A stretch of DNA of 64,000 nucleotides from Pseudodesulfovibrio sp. JC047 (GCF_010468615.1 NZ_WUEH01000003.1:148876-212875); one strand, 5' to 3'. Counted from the first letter of the stretch, positions 1 through 8,888 are shown. Notes: a model not told the origin generated them from the sequence alone. A program made the numbers and translations.

Positions 1-688
1 AACGGTGTTCTTCACCGTAATCGGACATGGGAAGACGACCATCTTCGCGAGCCAGATAGGGGTGATAGTTGACACCGGGCTTCACATCGGTCTTGAGCCG
101 TTCGACAACCGACAACTCCCCGGCTTCGGGAATGGTGAGGGATTCACGCATATGACCCATGACTTCGTCGAACAACAGGATGACCGGTGTTCTGTAAGTC
201 TCTGCGATGTTGAAAGCCTGAACCGTGATGCTGAACATGTCCTGAATGGTCGAGGCGGTCAGGGCAACGATGGAATGTTCTCCGTGAGTGCCCCACCGGG
301 CCTGATTGACATCGGCCTGCCCCACCTTGGTGGCCAGACCAGTGGACGGCCCCGCACGCTGGACATCAACGATGACACAGGGGATTTCTGCCATGGCCGC
401 ATATCCGATGGCTTCCTGCTTAAGAGAAAAGCCCGGTCCGCTGGTGGCGGTCATGGCCTTTCTGCCAGCCAACGAGGCACCGCAGACAGCGCACATGGAG
501 GCAATCTCATCTTCCATTTGAATGAACGCACCACCGATCTTGGGAAGCTGAATGGCAAGATGCTCCGCAATTTCCGTCGAGGGGGTAATGGGGTATCCTG
601 CAAAAAATTTGACGCCAGCATACAGAGCGCCACGAACACAGGCTTCGTTCCCCTGCACAAACCGAACATTTCGTGTTTCTTGACTCAT
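1..688 (-). CDS. korA: 2-oxoacid:ferredoxin oxidoreductase, alpha subunit (partial, 3' end off window)
   Basis: Only the first 229 residues are present; the gene continues past the left edge. The N-terminal domain carries the family signature GYPITPSTEIAEHLA near residues 30-45, and further on an ATSGPGFSLKQEA segment and a DVQRAGPSTGLATK segment. All are typical of KorA/VorB-type alpha subunits that oxidatively decarboxylate 2-oxoacids to acyl-CoA with ferredoxin as acceptor. The start ATG at 688 overlaps the stop of the upstream ferredoxin gene (ATGA), so the two are co-translated. Whether the substrate is 2-oxoglutarate or a branched-chain 2-oxoacid cannot be settled from this fragment. 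Confidence 0.88.
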   Translation of the reverse strand, partial: MSQETRNVRFVQGNEACVRGALYAGVKFFAGYPITPSTEIAEHLAIQLPKIGGAFIQMEDEIASMCAVCGASLAGRKAMTATSGPGFSLKQEAIGYAAMAEIPCVIVDVQRAGPSTGLATKVGQADVNQARWGTHGEHSIVALTASTIQDMFSITVQAFNIAETYRTPVILLFDEVMGHMRESLTIPEAGELSVVERLKTDVKPGVNYHPYLAREDGRLPMSDYGEEHR

Positions 689-906
689 GAGGCCACCTCT
701 TCAGTCGCTTTTACGCTTTTCTTCGGGGGCTTGTTGACGACAATAGCCAGATCAGGACAGTACAATTCGCACATTCCACATGCGATGCATTTTTCCTGAT
801 CCACTACCGCTTTCTCTTCAACGAGTGAAAGCGCTTCTTTGGGACAGAAAGCGACGCATATTCCGCATCCCTTGCACCATGTCGTGTTGATGATGACTGG
901 ATCCAT
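685..906 (-). CDS. korD: 2x[4Fe-4S] ferredoxin subunit of 2-oxoacid oxidoreductase
   Basis: A 73-residue protein with two CxxCxxCxxxCP clusters (CKGCGICVAFCP and CIACGMCELYCP), the small delta/ferredoxin subunit that passes electrons from the alpha/beta core to soluble ferredoxin. The start at 906 was chosen because it begins MDPVIINTTWCKGC and is preceded by GGAG with 7 nt spacing; a longer reading frame to 987 has no such site and no homologous extension. First gene of the kor operon, overlapping korA by 4 nt. Confidence 0.9.
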   Translation of the reverse strand: MDPVIINTTWCKGCGICVAFCPKEALSLVEEKAVVDQEKCIACGMCELYCPDLAIVVNKPPKKSVKATEEVAS

Positions 907-1086
907 GCCTTTCTCCAGATTGTGATTCCTGCAATACAGGGGAATCGTTTGATGTATCTGCAAACACACTGAGGTTTGCCATGCCACGATCGATTGTCAC
1001 AACAACCGATCCAACAATCGGCCAAGGAGGGAATGAGGCACTGTGGGACAACTCAATGTCCACGTTTTGTCTCGGATTCACCCTGT

Positions 1087-1121
1087 CCGTTTGTCTGTTT
1101 GTATGACAAACAGACAAACGG
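1087..1121. promoter_or_regulatory. perfect 16-bp inverted repeat, candidate FadR-type GntR operator
   Basis: Arms 1087-1102 and 1106-1121 are exact reverse complements around the three bases ATG. The core TTTGTATGACAAA has the same GTATGAC centre as the known operators of FCD-class GntR regulators such as PdhR. No T-tract follows on either strand, so it is not an intrinsic terminator. It lies 181 bp upstream of the korD start and 358 bp downstream of the end of a FadR-type regulator gene, so it may be that regulator's site. Confidence 0.6.
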
Positions 1122-1318
1122 GGCAAGGAAGATTTTAAAAATAGACGAAGAAAAAAATAATAATAAAATATTTCAATAGTTTAGCTTTTTCATTTTTACA
1201 GCTCTACCAATACCCAAGGAACTGTTTTGCAAATTTCACGACAAAACACTGACTCACAACGGCATGAGGAGACGTGTGACGATTCATTTCACCAAGCAAA
1301 AAAAGAGATTGAAAGACA

Positions 1319-1368
1319 GAAAAAAACGATCAGCATCCACACACACTCCATGTGTCACGCTGATCGTT
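1319..1368 (-). terminator. intrinsic terminator-like hairpin (minus strand)
   Basis: Ten-bp arms AACGATCAGC (1325-1334) and GCTGATCGTT (1359-1368) enclose a smaller ACACA/TGTGT stem. On the minus strand the hairpin is followed by a run of T (complement of 1319-1326). It is the second terminator-like structure downstream of the GntR regulator gene. Together with the one at 1401-1429 it insulates the kor promoter region. Confidence 0.6.
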
Positions 1369-1400
1369 CTCAAAAAAAGGACAAGGAAGACGACATTCCG

Positions 1401-1429
1401 CAAAAGAAAAGGCGCTTCAAGCGCGCCTT
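1401..1429 (-). terminator. rho-independent terminator after GntR regulator
   Basis: Arms 1409-1415 and 1423-1429 (AAGGCGC/GCGCCTT) with a 7-nt loop; reading the minus strand the stem is followed by TTTTCTTTTG. It lies 50 bp after the regulator stop codon. The rest of the 907-1478 gap is AT-rich (1137-1200) and probably holds the kor promoter; I see no gene in it. Confidence 0.75.
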
Positions 1430-1478
1430 CATATGAATATATCCGTCAATTTCGAAAGGGAAATACAGAAGAATATTT

Positions 1479-2222
1479 TTAGGTATCGCTTTGAAAAAGG
1501 ATGGGCTCCAGTTCGATCCCTTGACGCGACGCACTGTTGTGCAAATGCTCGTGAACCGCTTCGCGTGCTTCGAAAGGCTGCTTGGCCACAATGGCTTCGT
1601 ATATTTTCTTATGCTCCTGAAACACGAGCTTTGATCGTTCATAGTCCTGATTGGACAAGGCACGGGCATCCTGCACCCCTTTCAGCAATCGGGCCGAAAG
1701 AAACCGGATGAAACTCATGATATATTCATTGCCAGCGGCCTCGGCAAGAATGGCATGAAAGGCGTAATCAGGGATCAGGCCACTCTCTTTGTCAACAATG
1801 GCCTGACTCAACTCATCAAGATGGGCTGCCATCTTTGCCAGATGTTCGTCGGTCCGCCTGACCGCAGCAAGAGCGGCACTTTCACCTTCCATGATAAGCC
1901 TGAATTCAATGATATCAGCCTTATTCTCATCGGAGGCAAAGACGCTGGGCAGGGTAAAAATCTTCCGTGAATATTCATCACATACAACAGGACCACTACC
2001 CCGCTTCGACTTGAGAATTCCTTCGAACTTGAGACGCGCCAGCGCTTCTCTCACCACGGTCCGGCTCACGCTGAATGTCTTCGCCAAAGCCGTTTCCGAA
2101 GGAAGCACATCGCCAGGCTTGAAATCGCCTTCCTGGATTTGTCGCGCAATGATGCTCGCCAGTTCTTCGGGAAGGGATGGCCATCGTCCAAGCCCCTCTG
2201 AATTCAAGTGTGTTATGCTCAT
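1479..2222 (-). CDS. FadR-family GntR transcriptional regulator (FCD domain)
   Basis: 247 residues. Residues about 17-77 form the GntR winged helix (LPEELASIIARQIQEGDFKPGD, then SETALAKTFSVSRTVVREAL), residues about 95-230 the all-helical FCD effector domain with the histidines expected for metal/carboxylate binding (FHAILAEAAGN). FCD regulators usually sense small organic acids or acyl-CoAs and repress or activate a neighbouring catabolic operon. It is encoded just upstream of, and in the same direction as, the kor operon, and a FadR-type palindrome lies between them at 1087-1121. Its effector is unknown. Confidence 0.85.
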   Translation of the reverse strand: MSITHLNSEGLGRWPSLPEELASIIARQIQEGDFKPGDVLPSETALAKTFSVSRTVVREALARLKFEGILKSKRGSGPVVCDEYSRKIFTLPSVFASDENKADIIEFRLIMEGESAALAAVRRTDEHLAKMAAHLDELSQAIVDKESGLIPDYAFHAILAEAAGNEYIMSFIRFLSARLLKGVQDARALSNQDYERSKLVFQEHKKIYEAIVAKQPFEAREAVHEHLHNSASRQGIELEPILFQSDT

Positions 2223-2415
2223 GGCATACGCTTAACGCTGATGATATCGATAATCAAGAAAAAGAAACAACTATTGATAATTCTATAAACTCGCGTCTCG
2301 TTTTATCCTGTTGCACGATGTTTCATGCCGCAGCCCAACGGACGCTCCATATCAAAAAGAAGGTCACACGCAAATCATTTCGCCGTTTTCCGCGATCCAG
2401 AACCACTTTGCGGTC

Positions 2416-2778
2416 CTACATCCCCCAAACCACACAGCCCCAGACACCGACGGCCCAGAGGATGGCCACAAGCACCCCAACTGACCCGAGATCTTTCGCA
2501 GCCCCTGACAGAACGTGCTTTTCCGGGCCAATGCGATCAACAACGGCTTCGATCGCCGTATTGAAAATCTCTGCGACAAGCACGCCGATAAGACTGCCCA
2601 CAAGCAGCAGTGTTTCAACCATGCTCACATCAAGCCACAAAGCCACCGGAACCAGAATCACACACACCAGCAACTCTTCCTGAAAGGGTTTCTGCTTCAA
2701 GGCAAACCCGAATCCCTGGACGGAATAGGTGAACGCATTGAAAATGCGGCGCATGCGCGCCTTCAAAAATGACGTCAT
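2416..2778 (-). CDS. dgkA: diacylglycerol kinase (prokaryotic DgkA type)
   Basis: 120 residues with three membrane helices (about 36-54, 56-76, 99-119) and the DgkA active-site block AEIFNTAIEAVVDR (Glu70, Asn73, Glu77), plus KDLGS before the third helix. It phosphorylates diacylglycerol released during envelope modification. The next gene upstream encodes a phosphoethanolamine transferase, whose reaction produces diacylglycerol from phosphatidylethanolamine, so the pairing is metabolically sensible. Gap to the transferase stop is 66 nt. Confidence 0.9.
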   Translation of the reverse strand: MTSFLKARMRRIFNAFTYSVQGFGFALKQKPFQEELLVCVILVPVALWLDVSMVETLLLVGSLIGVLVAEIFNTAIEAVVDRIGPEKHVLSGAAKDLGSVGVLVAILWAVGVWGCVVWGM

Positions 2779-2844
2779 GACTCTCCTGTTTTTTTAGCAT
2801 CAACTATGCCGGTACTCGGACTGTCTCTTCTCTCTCGCCAGAGG

Positions 2845-4488
2845 CTATCGAACCATATCCTTATATGAATGGCCATGAATAACGCGTGCGGTATCGCCTT
2901 CCTTGCTCAAGAGCGTATGCAACCCATCGAGTTTCTCGGAACGAATTCGTGCGAGTTTCGCAATGGTCCCGGACAGTGAACACGTCGAATACGGGCGGTG
3001 AATGATTCCCTCCAAAGCGGTCGCGATGTTCGCATGACTCTCCCTATATGCCGGAGACATCCAAAAAAGCATGGGGACTTCCACCATATTCTTGGTCGGA
3101 TTCTTCTCGGAACACCCACGCATGTATCGCGAGTCATAGACGTCCTGTCCATGATCGGAAAAGTACAGGACAAAGGATGTGTCCGGTACGTTTTTCACCG
3201 CTTCCACCACCCGGTGCAGAACAAAATCAGTATATGCAAGGCTGTTGTCATAATGATTGATATGCTCAATGGCCTCGTCATCAGCCCATTCCTTCAGGGC
3301 CACCCCTTCACGCGAGTCCGGGGCAAAGATCATTCTTTCTCGTGGATACCGCAAGGCATAGGTCAGATGAGACCCCAAAAGATGCAAAAAAACGGCTTTC
3401 TTCGGTGCGGGATCAGCCAAGGCCTTTTCAAGATGCGGGAGCAATTCGCCATCATAGGTCGCGCTTTTCCCTTCCTTGCGGGAGAGGTTGATATAGTGAC
3501 GAGCAGACGCCCGCGCAGTCATGGTCTCCAGAATATTCCCGGACCCTTTGGGGGCCGTCTGATTGGACAACCAAAATGTCTTGAAGCCGCACGCATTGAA
3601 AAGGTCAATGATGGACGGTTGAAAATCGTTCTGTTCAAGGGCACCCAAACGGAGCACCTGCTTGAGAGAAGGAATGGTATGTGTTGCGGGGCTGGTGACG
3701 TCGTCAAAGACAAGCCAGTCATCTTTTTCTGCATATGGGGTGGTATCCCGTGCATATCCATAGATTCCCATATGATTTCTATTGGCGGACTCGCCGACCA
3801 CGATCACGCAGGTCAACGGACTGTCGTCGGTCTCAAGCGTCCCGAAAATACCTACGGGCACGACTTTTTCATGGGCGGCCCTCCGCGATTCCTTGACGTA
3901 TCTGTCCAGGCTCCACACCACCATATATCCAGGATGTGAGCCAAGGAACCGCTTACCCTGCTCCACTGCGGTCTTGGCGACAAAGCCGGAGACAACCAGC
4001 AAAATGGTCCCGATGACAATCACGCCTTTTTTCCCGAACAACACCTCCCGCTTGATCACCCGAAGAAACAGCAGGACGGGAATCACACAGCTGAAAAGCA
4101 CTCCCATGACCTTCAGCAGGCTGACCTGATCGACAAAAAACTCGGACGATTCCGGCCCGGTCGTCTCGATCATGGAAAAAATTGCATACGTCGAGATACC
4201 AGACTGATATGTCAAAATATGAAAGGTGTTGCACAAACTGGCCACCATAAGGGCCACAAAAGCCGGAACGGTAAACCACTTATAGGCGCGGCGACTCAAA
4301 AAAACAGCCGGCACCGCAAGCAATGCATCAATCAACACGGCACGGAACGTATCGGCAAGCGCAAAACCGCGAAACGTTACCCCATAAAGCAAAAGACCAT
4401 TAAACACATCCAGGCTGATAAAAAGAAGCCATGTCCCGACAAAACCAGCAAAGTTCAGCCGGTTCAGTATTTTTTTCAACCATGCCAT
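2845..4488 (-). CDS. phosphoethanolamine transferase, EptA/sulfatase family
   Basis: 547 residues from ATG 4488, chosen because GGAG stands 9 nt upstream and the protein then begins MAWLKKILNRL directly before the first membrane helix; an in-frame extension to 4602 lacks support. Five N-terminal membrane helices (about 14-165) are followed by a periplasmic sulfatase-fold domain with VGESANRNHMGIYGY (about 231-245), the SPATHTIPSL segment that carries the catalytic threonine, and the metal-binding HLLGSH and YFSDHGQD motifs. Such enzymes transfer phosphoethanolamine from phosphatidylethanolamine to lipid A or other envelope glycans. Confidence 0.88.
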   Translation of the reverse strand: MAWLKKILNRLNFAGFVGTWLLFISLDVFNGLLLYGVTFRGFALADTFRAVLIDALLAVPAVFLSRRAYKWFTVPAFVALMVASLCNTFHILTYQSGISTYAIFSMIETTGPESSEFFVDQVSLLKVMGVLFSCVIPVLLFLRVIKREVLFGKKGVIVIGTILLVVSGFVAKTAVEQGKRFLGSHPGYMVVWSLDRYVKESRRAAHEKVVPVGIFGTLETDDSPLTCVIVVGESANRNHMGIYGYARDTTPYAEKDDWLVFDDVTSPATHTIPSLKQVLRLGALEQNDFQPSIIDLFNACGFKTFWLSNQTAPKGSGNILETMTARASARHYINLSRKEGKSATYDGELLPHLEKALADPAPKKAVFLHLLGSHLTYALRYPRERMIFAPDSREGVALKEWADDEAIEHINHYDNSLAYTDFVLHRVVEAVKNVPDTSFVLYFSDHGQDVYDSRYMRGCSEKNPTKNMVEVPMLFWMSPAYRESHANIATALEGIIHRPYSTCSLSGTIAKLARIRSEKLDGLHTLLSKEGDTARVIHGHSYKDMVR

Positions 4489-4740
4489 CCGCACATTCTC
4501 CCACGTATCTCGTTCACAAAGAAATACCTCAACAGCCAACAAAACGTTTGAGTATATATTCAAACATTCAAGGTCAACGTCTTTGCAGTTTTCTCCCTGC
4601 ATTCATTTCATACAAATAGTGGTCTTTAATTCTCCCTTGCCATGCCCCCACACAAACGGTGACACGAAACGCCCTTCTCTGTCCCTGAACAAAAAAAGGC
4701 CAAGAACCTCACTCTATGGATTGTGAATATTCCATTTTTT

Positions 4741-4769
4741 GATATATATAGACACATTGTCATAACAAC
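4741..4769. promoter_or_regulatory. candidate TetR operator in front of amidohydrolase gene
   Basis: GATATATATAGACACATTGT followed by CATAAC, with the perfect dyad GACA-CAT-TGTC at 4751-4761. A very similar block occurs at 6756-6784 before the TetR gene. A sequence shared only by these two upstream regions suggests one regulator controls both. Confidence 0.5.
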
Positions 4770-4845
4770 ATACGAATTTGGACATCGCGTCTTCCGTGAC
4801 ACAGGAAGTCTTGACATCCAATACATCTGAAAAGGAGCAATGACG

Positions 4846-6291
4846 ATGAAGGGAAAAACACCTCAGGACCAACAGGATTCGCACGCCAACTCACGAAGGG
4901 ACTTTCTCAAAACGGCATCAGCCGCAGCCGTTGCCGTTGGCATCGGAGTGGGAATGGCACACACCACACACGCAGCAATGCCCGCTTCTCCATTGATGAC
5001 AAAGGACGAGGAGGGACATGAGACCCTTCTCATTAAAAATGTCAATATTTTCGACGGAACGCACGACCAGTTAAAAAAAGGCATGAGCGTTCTTATCAAA
5101 GGGAACACCATCGTCGAAATCAGCACCAATTTCACAGTTCCTCACAATACGAAGATCATTGACGGGGGTGGCAGGACCTTGACGCCAGGATTTATCGATA
5201 TCCACACCCATCTGCAATTCAATGTCGGTCCCCATGAATTCATGGCAGCTCCAGCCGACTATCACGGGGCGCTTGCCTTATGGGAAGCAAACAACACACT
5301 CATGCGCGGATTCACCACCATGCGTGATGTCGGCGGTTCTGTCTGGGGTGTCAAAAGAGCCATTGATGAAGGCTATTTTCCCGGTCCACGCCTCTACTCA
5401 AGCGGATCGGTTATCGGCATGACCGCAGGGCATGGAGACTACAGAACCACCAACACCTTTCCCCGACAACTGGGAGGGGCTTCGGAGACAGAAATTGAAC
5501 GACTCGGCATGACGTACTTTGCCGATGGCGTACCGGAAGTCCTTTCCGCCAGCCGGACCGTCATGCGTAGCGGTGCGGCATTCATCAAAATGTTTGTAGG
5601 CGGTGCAGTGTCCGGTCTGTATGATCCACTTGATGTCGCGGAATATTCGCTGGAAGAAATCAAGGCGGCAGCCCATGAAGCGGATCGATGGAACACCTAT
5701 CTCGCTGTTCACACCTACACGGACAAAGCGACCATGACCTCCATTGAAGCCGGGGCAAAAACGCTTGAACACTGCAATCTGATCGGTGAAAAGACCGTCA
5801 AACACGCGGTTAAAAACGGATGTTACATCAGTGCTCAGACAGGTGTCTATCTCAGCCCTGCCCCGGAATCATTCACACCGGCTCAGGTTGCTCGCCAACA
5901 ACAGGCTGCGGAAGGATTGGACAATCTGCTCACGCTTTGCCAAAAGCACAAAGCCAAGGTCGCTTTTGGATGTGATTTACTCGCTTCCCTTGCATCAAAA
6001 GAAACGCAATGCACTGAATTCGTTAACCGAACAAAATGGTTTTCAAACGTGGAAATTCTGAAACAGGCCACCTCTGTCAACGGGGAAATTCTTGCCTTGA
6101 GTGGGCCGCGCAACCCCTATCCCGGCAAACTCGGCGTTATTGAAAAAGGCGCGCTGGCAGACGTACTGCTTATCAATGGTAATCCACTCAAGGACCTGGA
6201 CCTCCTGTTAAATCCGGATGAAAATATTGCCGTGATAGTCAAGGACGGCAAGGTCTACAAGGACACGCTCAGTCAGCACAGCATAGGATAA
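4846..6291 (+). CDS. Tat-exported metal-dependent amidohydrolase
   Basis: 481 residues. The start at 4846 has AAGGAG at 4832-4837 with 8-nt spacing; the ATG at 4840 is only 2 nt from it. Residues 16-22 are the twin-arginine motif SRRDFLK followed by an alanine-rich helix and THA cleavage site. The mature part is an imidazolonepropionase/prolidase-like amidohydrolase: DIHTHL metal ligands, AFIKMF (probable carbamylated lysine), AVHTYT and LEHCN histidines, and FGCDLL aspartate. These hydrolyse amide or ring C-N bonds with one or two metals. The substrate is unknown; Tat export implies a folded, periplasmic enzyme. A strong terminator follows at 6361. Confidence 0.85.
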   Translation: MKGKTPQDQQDSHANSRRDFLKTASAAAVAVGIGVGMAHTTHAAMPASPLMTKDEEGHETLLIKNVNIFDGTHDQLKKGMSVLIKGNTIVEISTNFTVPHNTKIIDGGGRTLTPGFIDIHTHLQFNVGPHEFMAAPADYHGALALWEANNTLMRGFTTMRDVGGSVWGVKRAIDEGYFPGPRLYSSGSVIGMTAGHGDYRTTNTFPRQLGGASETEIERLGMTYFADGVPEVLSASRTVMRSGAAFIKMFVGGAVSGLYDPLDVAEYSLEEIKAAAHEADRWNTYLAVHTYTDKATMTSIEAGAKTLEHCNLIGEKTVKHAVKNGCYISAQTGVYLSPAPESFTPAQVARQQQAAEGLDNLLTLCQKHKAKVAFGCDLLASLASKETQCTEFVNRTKWFSNVEILKQATSVNGEILALSGPRNPYPGKLGVIEKGALADVLLINGNPLKDLDLLLNPDENIAVIVKDGKVYKDTLSQHSIG

Positions 6292-6360
6292 AACAGCCAT
6301 GGCTCCCCCCTTGCTAAACAGGATATGGCACACAAACCTCACACAACCATATTCATACAT

Positions 6361-6390
6361 AGAGGGGCCGAACTCCAGTTCGGCCCCTCT
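6361..6390 (+). terminator. terminator after amidohydrolase gene
   Basis: Perfect 14-bp arms AGAGGGGCCGAACT (6361-6374) and its complement (6377-6390) with a 2-nt loop, 70 bp after the stop codon. The T-tract is weak (CCTTTCT). The remaining interval 6391-6755 is A-rich and contains no convincing gene. Confidence 0.7.
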
Positions 6391-6755
6391 CCTTTCTACA
6401 ATGTCCCCTCTCATTCCCGAATTTCCCCCGACGTAGAAAAGCCCTCCATCAGAAAAAAAGAACGCATTGTATGTCATTGCCCCGCTCAACAGGACACCTC
6501 TCAAAAAAAAGTAAAAGAGAAGAGACACCTTCACAGGGCCCTCAAATCAACGGATTTCCTCTTATTTGGAAACAAACATTCGCCCCAGCAGATTAAAACA
6601 AGGACACAGAATACAGTCTCTCAAAACAAAAAAGGAAAAAACGACGAACTCAGAAACTAAAACGAATAAACGATATTCAGCCATTTCAATCGGGCGTGCC
6701 AATACATACCCTCAAGAGGAAAATGGCTTCAGTAAACCGACGACAGGAAGATCTT

Positions 6756-6784
6756 GTTATATATAGACAAAATGTTGTAATCAT
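6756..6784. promoter_or_regulatory. candidate TetR operator upstream of tetR
   Basis: GTTATATATAGACAAAATGT followed by TGTAATC; imperfect dyad GACA-AAA-TGTT at 6766-6776. Identical to the site at 4741-4769 at 17 of the first 21 positions. It lies about 200 bp upstream of the chosen TetR start, consistent with autoregulation through a long leader. Confidence 0.45.
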
Positions 6785-6981
6785 CGTGTTTTGATTTTTT
6801 TTTGTACTTTGTAAAAAAAAAGATCTTGATTATTTTTCAAAAAAAAGCTTTAATGATCTTTGAGAATAGGAAAATCCATGTACCAGATGATTTCGTGGTC
6901 AAAATCTTCCCTTTTTTTTGCCCACGACTGGTATACGTCCCCCCCCCTTCTACATTGAAGGGAACAAGCACAAGACAGACT

Positions 6982-7701
6982 ATGACCAAAGAGATGAAAA
7001 CGTCCAAAGACCGAGCAAAATTGAAACAGCAAAGAATCATCAAATTCTTCATTGATTCTGCCAACGAAATAATCAAACAGGATGGCGTTGGCGCAGTCAC
7101 AATTCGCAAGGCCGCAGATCTTGCTGGATACACCAGCGCGACACTGTACAACTACTTCGACAACCTGCAACACTTGGTCTTTCTCGCGACCATGACATAC
7201 CTTGAAGAGTATAATGCAGCCCTTCCTCGCTATTTGAAAGGGTCGAAAAACTCCATTGAACGATATATGCTGGTCTGCAAATGTTTTGCGGAATTCTCCT
7301 TCTCTGATCCTGAGATTTACGAATTACTGTTCTTCACCCATAGCGATGAAAAACTCGAAGAATATACCAAACAATATTATGACCTTTTCCCTGAAAGAAT
7401 CGTTAAGGACTGGCCTGCGCCACTCAACAAGATTTATGTGCTCAATAGCATCTACTCCCGCAGCTACATGATGCTGGACGACTGTATTCAAGAAGGATTC
7501 ATTACGCCCGAAAAGGCACAGGATTTCAACGACGTCAATCTCCGCATATACAAAACCATTCTTCAAGATGTGCAGGAAGGCGAACTTACCAAGAAAGAAG
7601 CCATTTCCAAGACGATGAAATATTATTTTCAACTCATGGAATATTATATGGAACCGGACGCCTTACCTCTCTTGAAACAAGTCAAACAAAAACTGCAATA
7701 A
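6982..7701 (+). CDS. TetR-family transcriptional regulator
   Basis: 239 residues from ATG 6982 (MTKEMKTSKDRAKLK); a second ATG at 6994 is possible. Helix-turn-helix at about 30-60 with AVTIRKAADLAGYTSATLYNYF, the TetR signature. The remaining 180 residues are the ligand/dimer domain, not recognisable further. The frame stays open upstream to 6802 through an A- and C-rich stretch including nine C at 6939-6947, but that extension is low-complexity and lacks a ribosome site. Likely controls the amidohydrolase gene through the shared upstream motif. Confidence 0.82.
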   Translation: MTKEMKTSKDRAKLKQQRIIKFFIDSANEIIKQDGVGAVTIRKAADLAGYTSATLYNYFDNLQHLVFLATMTYLEEYNAALPRYLKGSKNSIERYMLVCKCFAEFSFSDPEIYELLFFTHSDEKLEEYTKQYYDLFPERIVKDWPAPLNKIYVLNSIYSRSYMMLDDCIQEGFITPEKAQDFNDVNLRIYKTILQDVQEGELTKKEAISKTMKYYFQLMEYYMEPDALPLLKQVKQKLQ

Positions 7702-7832
7702 ACGTTTTTTCACGGATCATCCGTCACACAGTCAAACGCATCATATGAACAAAAAGGCATCATGCACAACCGTGCAAAAATATCCGTGGGCAACCAAGCC
7801 TTCCCACTAATCCATACCCATAAAATAAAGCG

Positions 7833-8453
7833 ATGCAGATCAGAAAATTTATTCTCAGTCCATTTCAAACCAACGGATACCTGCTTTCAAAGAACGGACA
7901 AGCAATTTTCATCGATCCAGGAGATAACCCGACTGAGGCCATCTCCATCATACAACACGAAGGATTGACGCTAACCCATATTCTCATCACGCATATGCAC
8001 AGCGACCATTTCTATGGAGCGGCCACACTCGCCAAGGCAACTCATGCCGAAATTTTGGCGAGCGCAGACGATGCCTTCATGGTCGAAACAGAAATTCGTG
8101 AAGCACCCCAATGGGGCTTTTCTCCGCTTGATGAACCTTTTTCCTTCACCTCCATCCAGCCCGGCGAGCTCGAATTCCTCGGCGAAAAATGCCAAATACT
8201 CGCCACCCCCGGGCACTCTCCAGGAAGTCTGACCTTCCACTTTACGGATAAAGGCATTGCATTTGTCGGGGACCTCATTTTTTATCGCAACATCGGCCGA
8301 ACCGACTTTGAAGGCGGCGATCTGTCCACCCTGCTCAATTCTGTCAACACCCAAATATTCACTATGCCGGACGCAACGATTCTCTACCCCGGCCATGCCA
8401 ACGCAACCAACGTGGCAGATGAAAAGGCGCACAATCCGCATTTTCGCCGATAG
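7833..8453 (+). CDS. MBL-fold metallo-hydrolase (glyoxalase II-like)
   Basis: 206 residues. Metal ligands THMHSDH (metallo-beta-lactamase HxHxDH motif), TPGHSPGS, VGDLIFY and a C-terminal YPGHA histidine are all present, so a dinuclear zinc/iron site is expected. It is about the same length as, and clearly paralogous to, the protein encoded at 54012-54632 (both have GDLIFYR.IGRTDF.GGDL). Members hydrolyse thioesters such as S-lactoylglutathione or persulfides. No good ribosome binding site precedes ATG 7833. It stands alone between tetR and the carnitine locus with its own terminator. Confidence 0.85.
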   Translation: MQIRKFILSPFQTNGYLLSKNGQAIFIDPGDNPTEAISIIQHEGLTLTHILITHMHSDHFYGAATLAKATHAEILASADDAFMVETEIREAPQWGFSPLDEPFSFTSIQPGELEFLGEKCQILATPGHSPGSLTFHFTDKGIAFVGDLIFYRNIGRTDFEGGDLSTLLNSVNTQIFTMPDATILYPGHANATNVADEKAHNPHFRR

Positions 8454-8494
8454 AACCCATACCATCCAATGCCTCAAGATAGGGGCAACACTCA

Positions 8495-8540
8495 AAAAGA
8501 AGCCTGTACGTAAAACATCACATCGTACGGGCTTCTTTTA
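8495..8540 (+). terminator. rho-independent terminator after MBL hydrolase
   Basis: Sixteen-bp arms 8495-8510 and 8524-8539 (AAAAGAAGCC.../...GGGCTTCTTTT, one G-T pair) ending in TTTT. Separates the MBL gene from the carnitine locus. Confidence 0.85.
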
Positions 8541-8752
8541 TTAGAATAGAGTCTGCCCCTTTTTTCCTTTACGTCCTCTCTCTTTTTCTATTTTCCCCCC
8601 TCTTCCATCTGTCAAAATGCCACAATTTTCTCTAAAAAAATCATTTTCTCTGTCAAAAAAGAAAAAAGAGCAATTTAATTAATTTCTCAACTTATTGTAA
8701 TATATGATATATTAATATTTTCAATTTTATGATCATGGTTTTTTTTTAAAAA

Positions 8753-8816
8753 CGATTGCAAAACAATCGCGGTTGTGCAAAAAATCACTTCCAACAAACA
8801 AACGCGATTAGCAATC
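8753..8816. promoter_or_regulatory. two dyads in the caiT upstream region
   Basis: A perfect palindrome CGATTG-CAAAA-CAATCG lies at 8753-8769 and a second GATT-AGC-AATC element at 8806-8816. Both have GATT/AATC half-sites, as do the dyads at 14796-14837 before the hydratase gene. The whole 8541-8888 interval is very AT-rich (TATGATATATTAA around 8704-8716) and looks like a long regulated promoter region; no gene is seen in it. Confidence 0.5.
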
Positions 8817-8888
8817 TTTATGCGATCATATTATTGGCATTCAAAAAAGACCATAAACGCGTTTGAGGCAATTGAGGGAGCACACAAA

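Noticed and set aside
5..799. 264-codon open frame on the plus strand at the left edge
   Set aside because: It is the antisense of korA and korD, whose minus-strand products have clear family motifs.
4489..4602. 38-codon N-terminal extension of the phosphoethanolamine transferase
   Set aside because: No ribosome site at 4602, while ATG 4488 has GGAG and leads straight into the first membrane helix.
8821..8860. sigma-54 promoter-like TTGGCATTCAAAAAAGACC before caiT
   Set aside because: The -24 half resembles the consensus, but GG is followed by N10 and then GA instead of GC, and no sigma-54 activator is encoded nearby.
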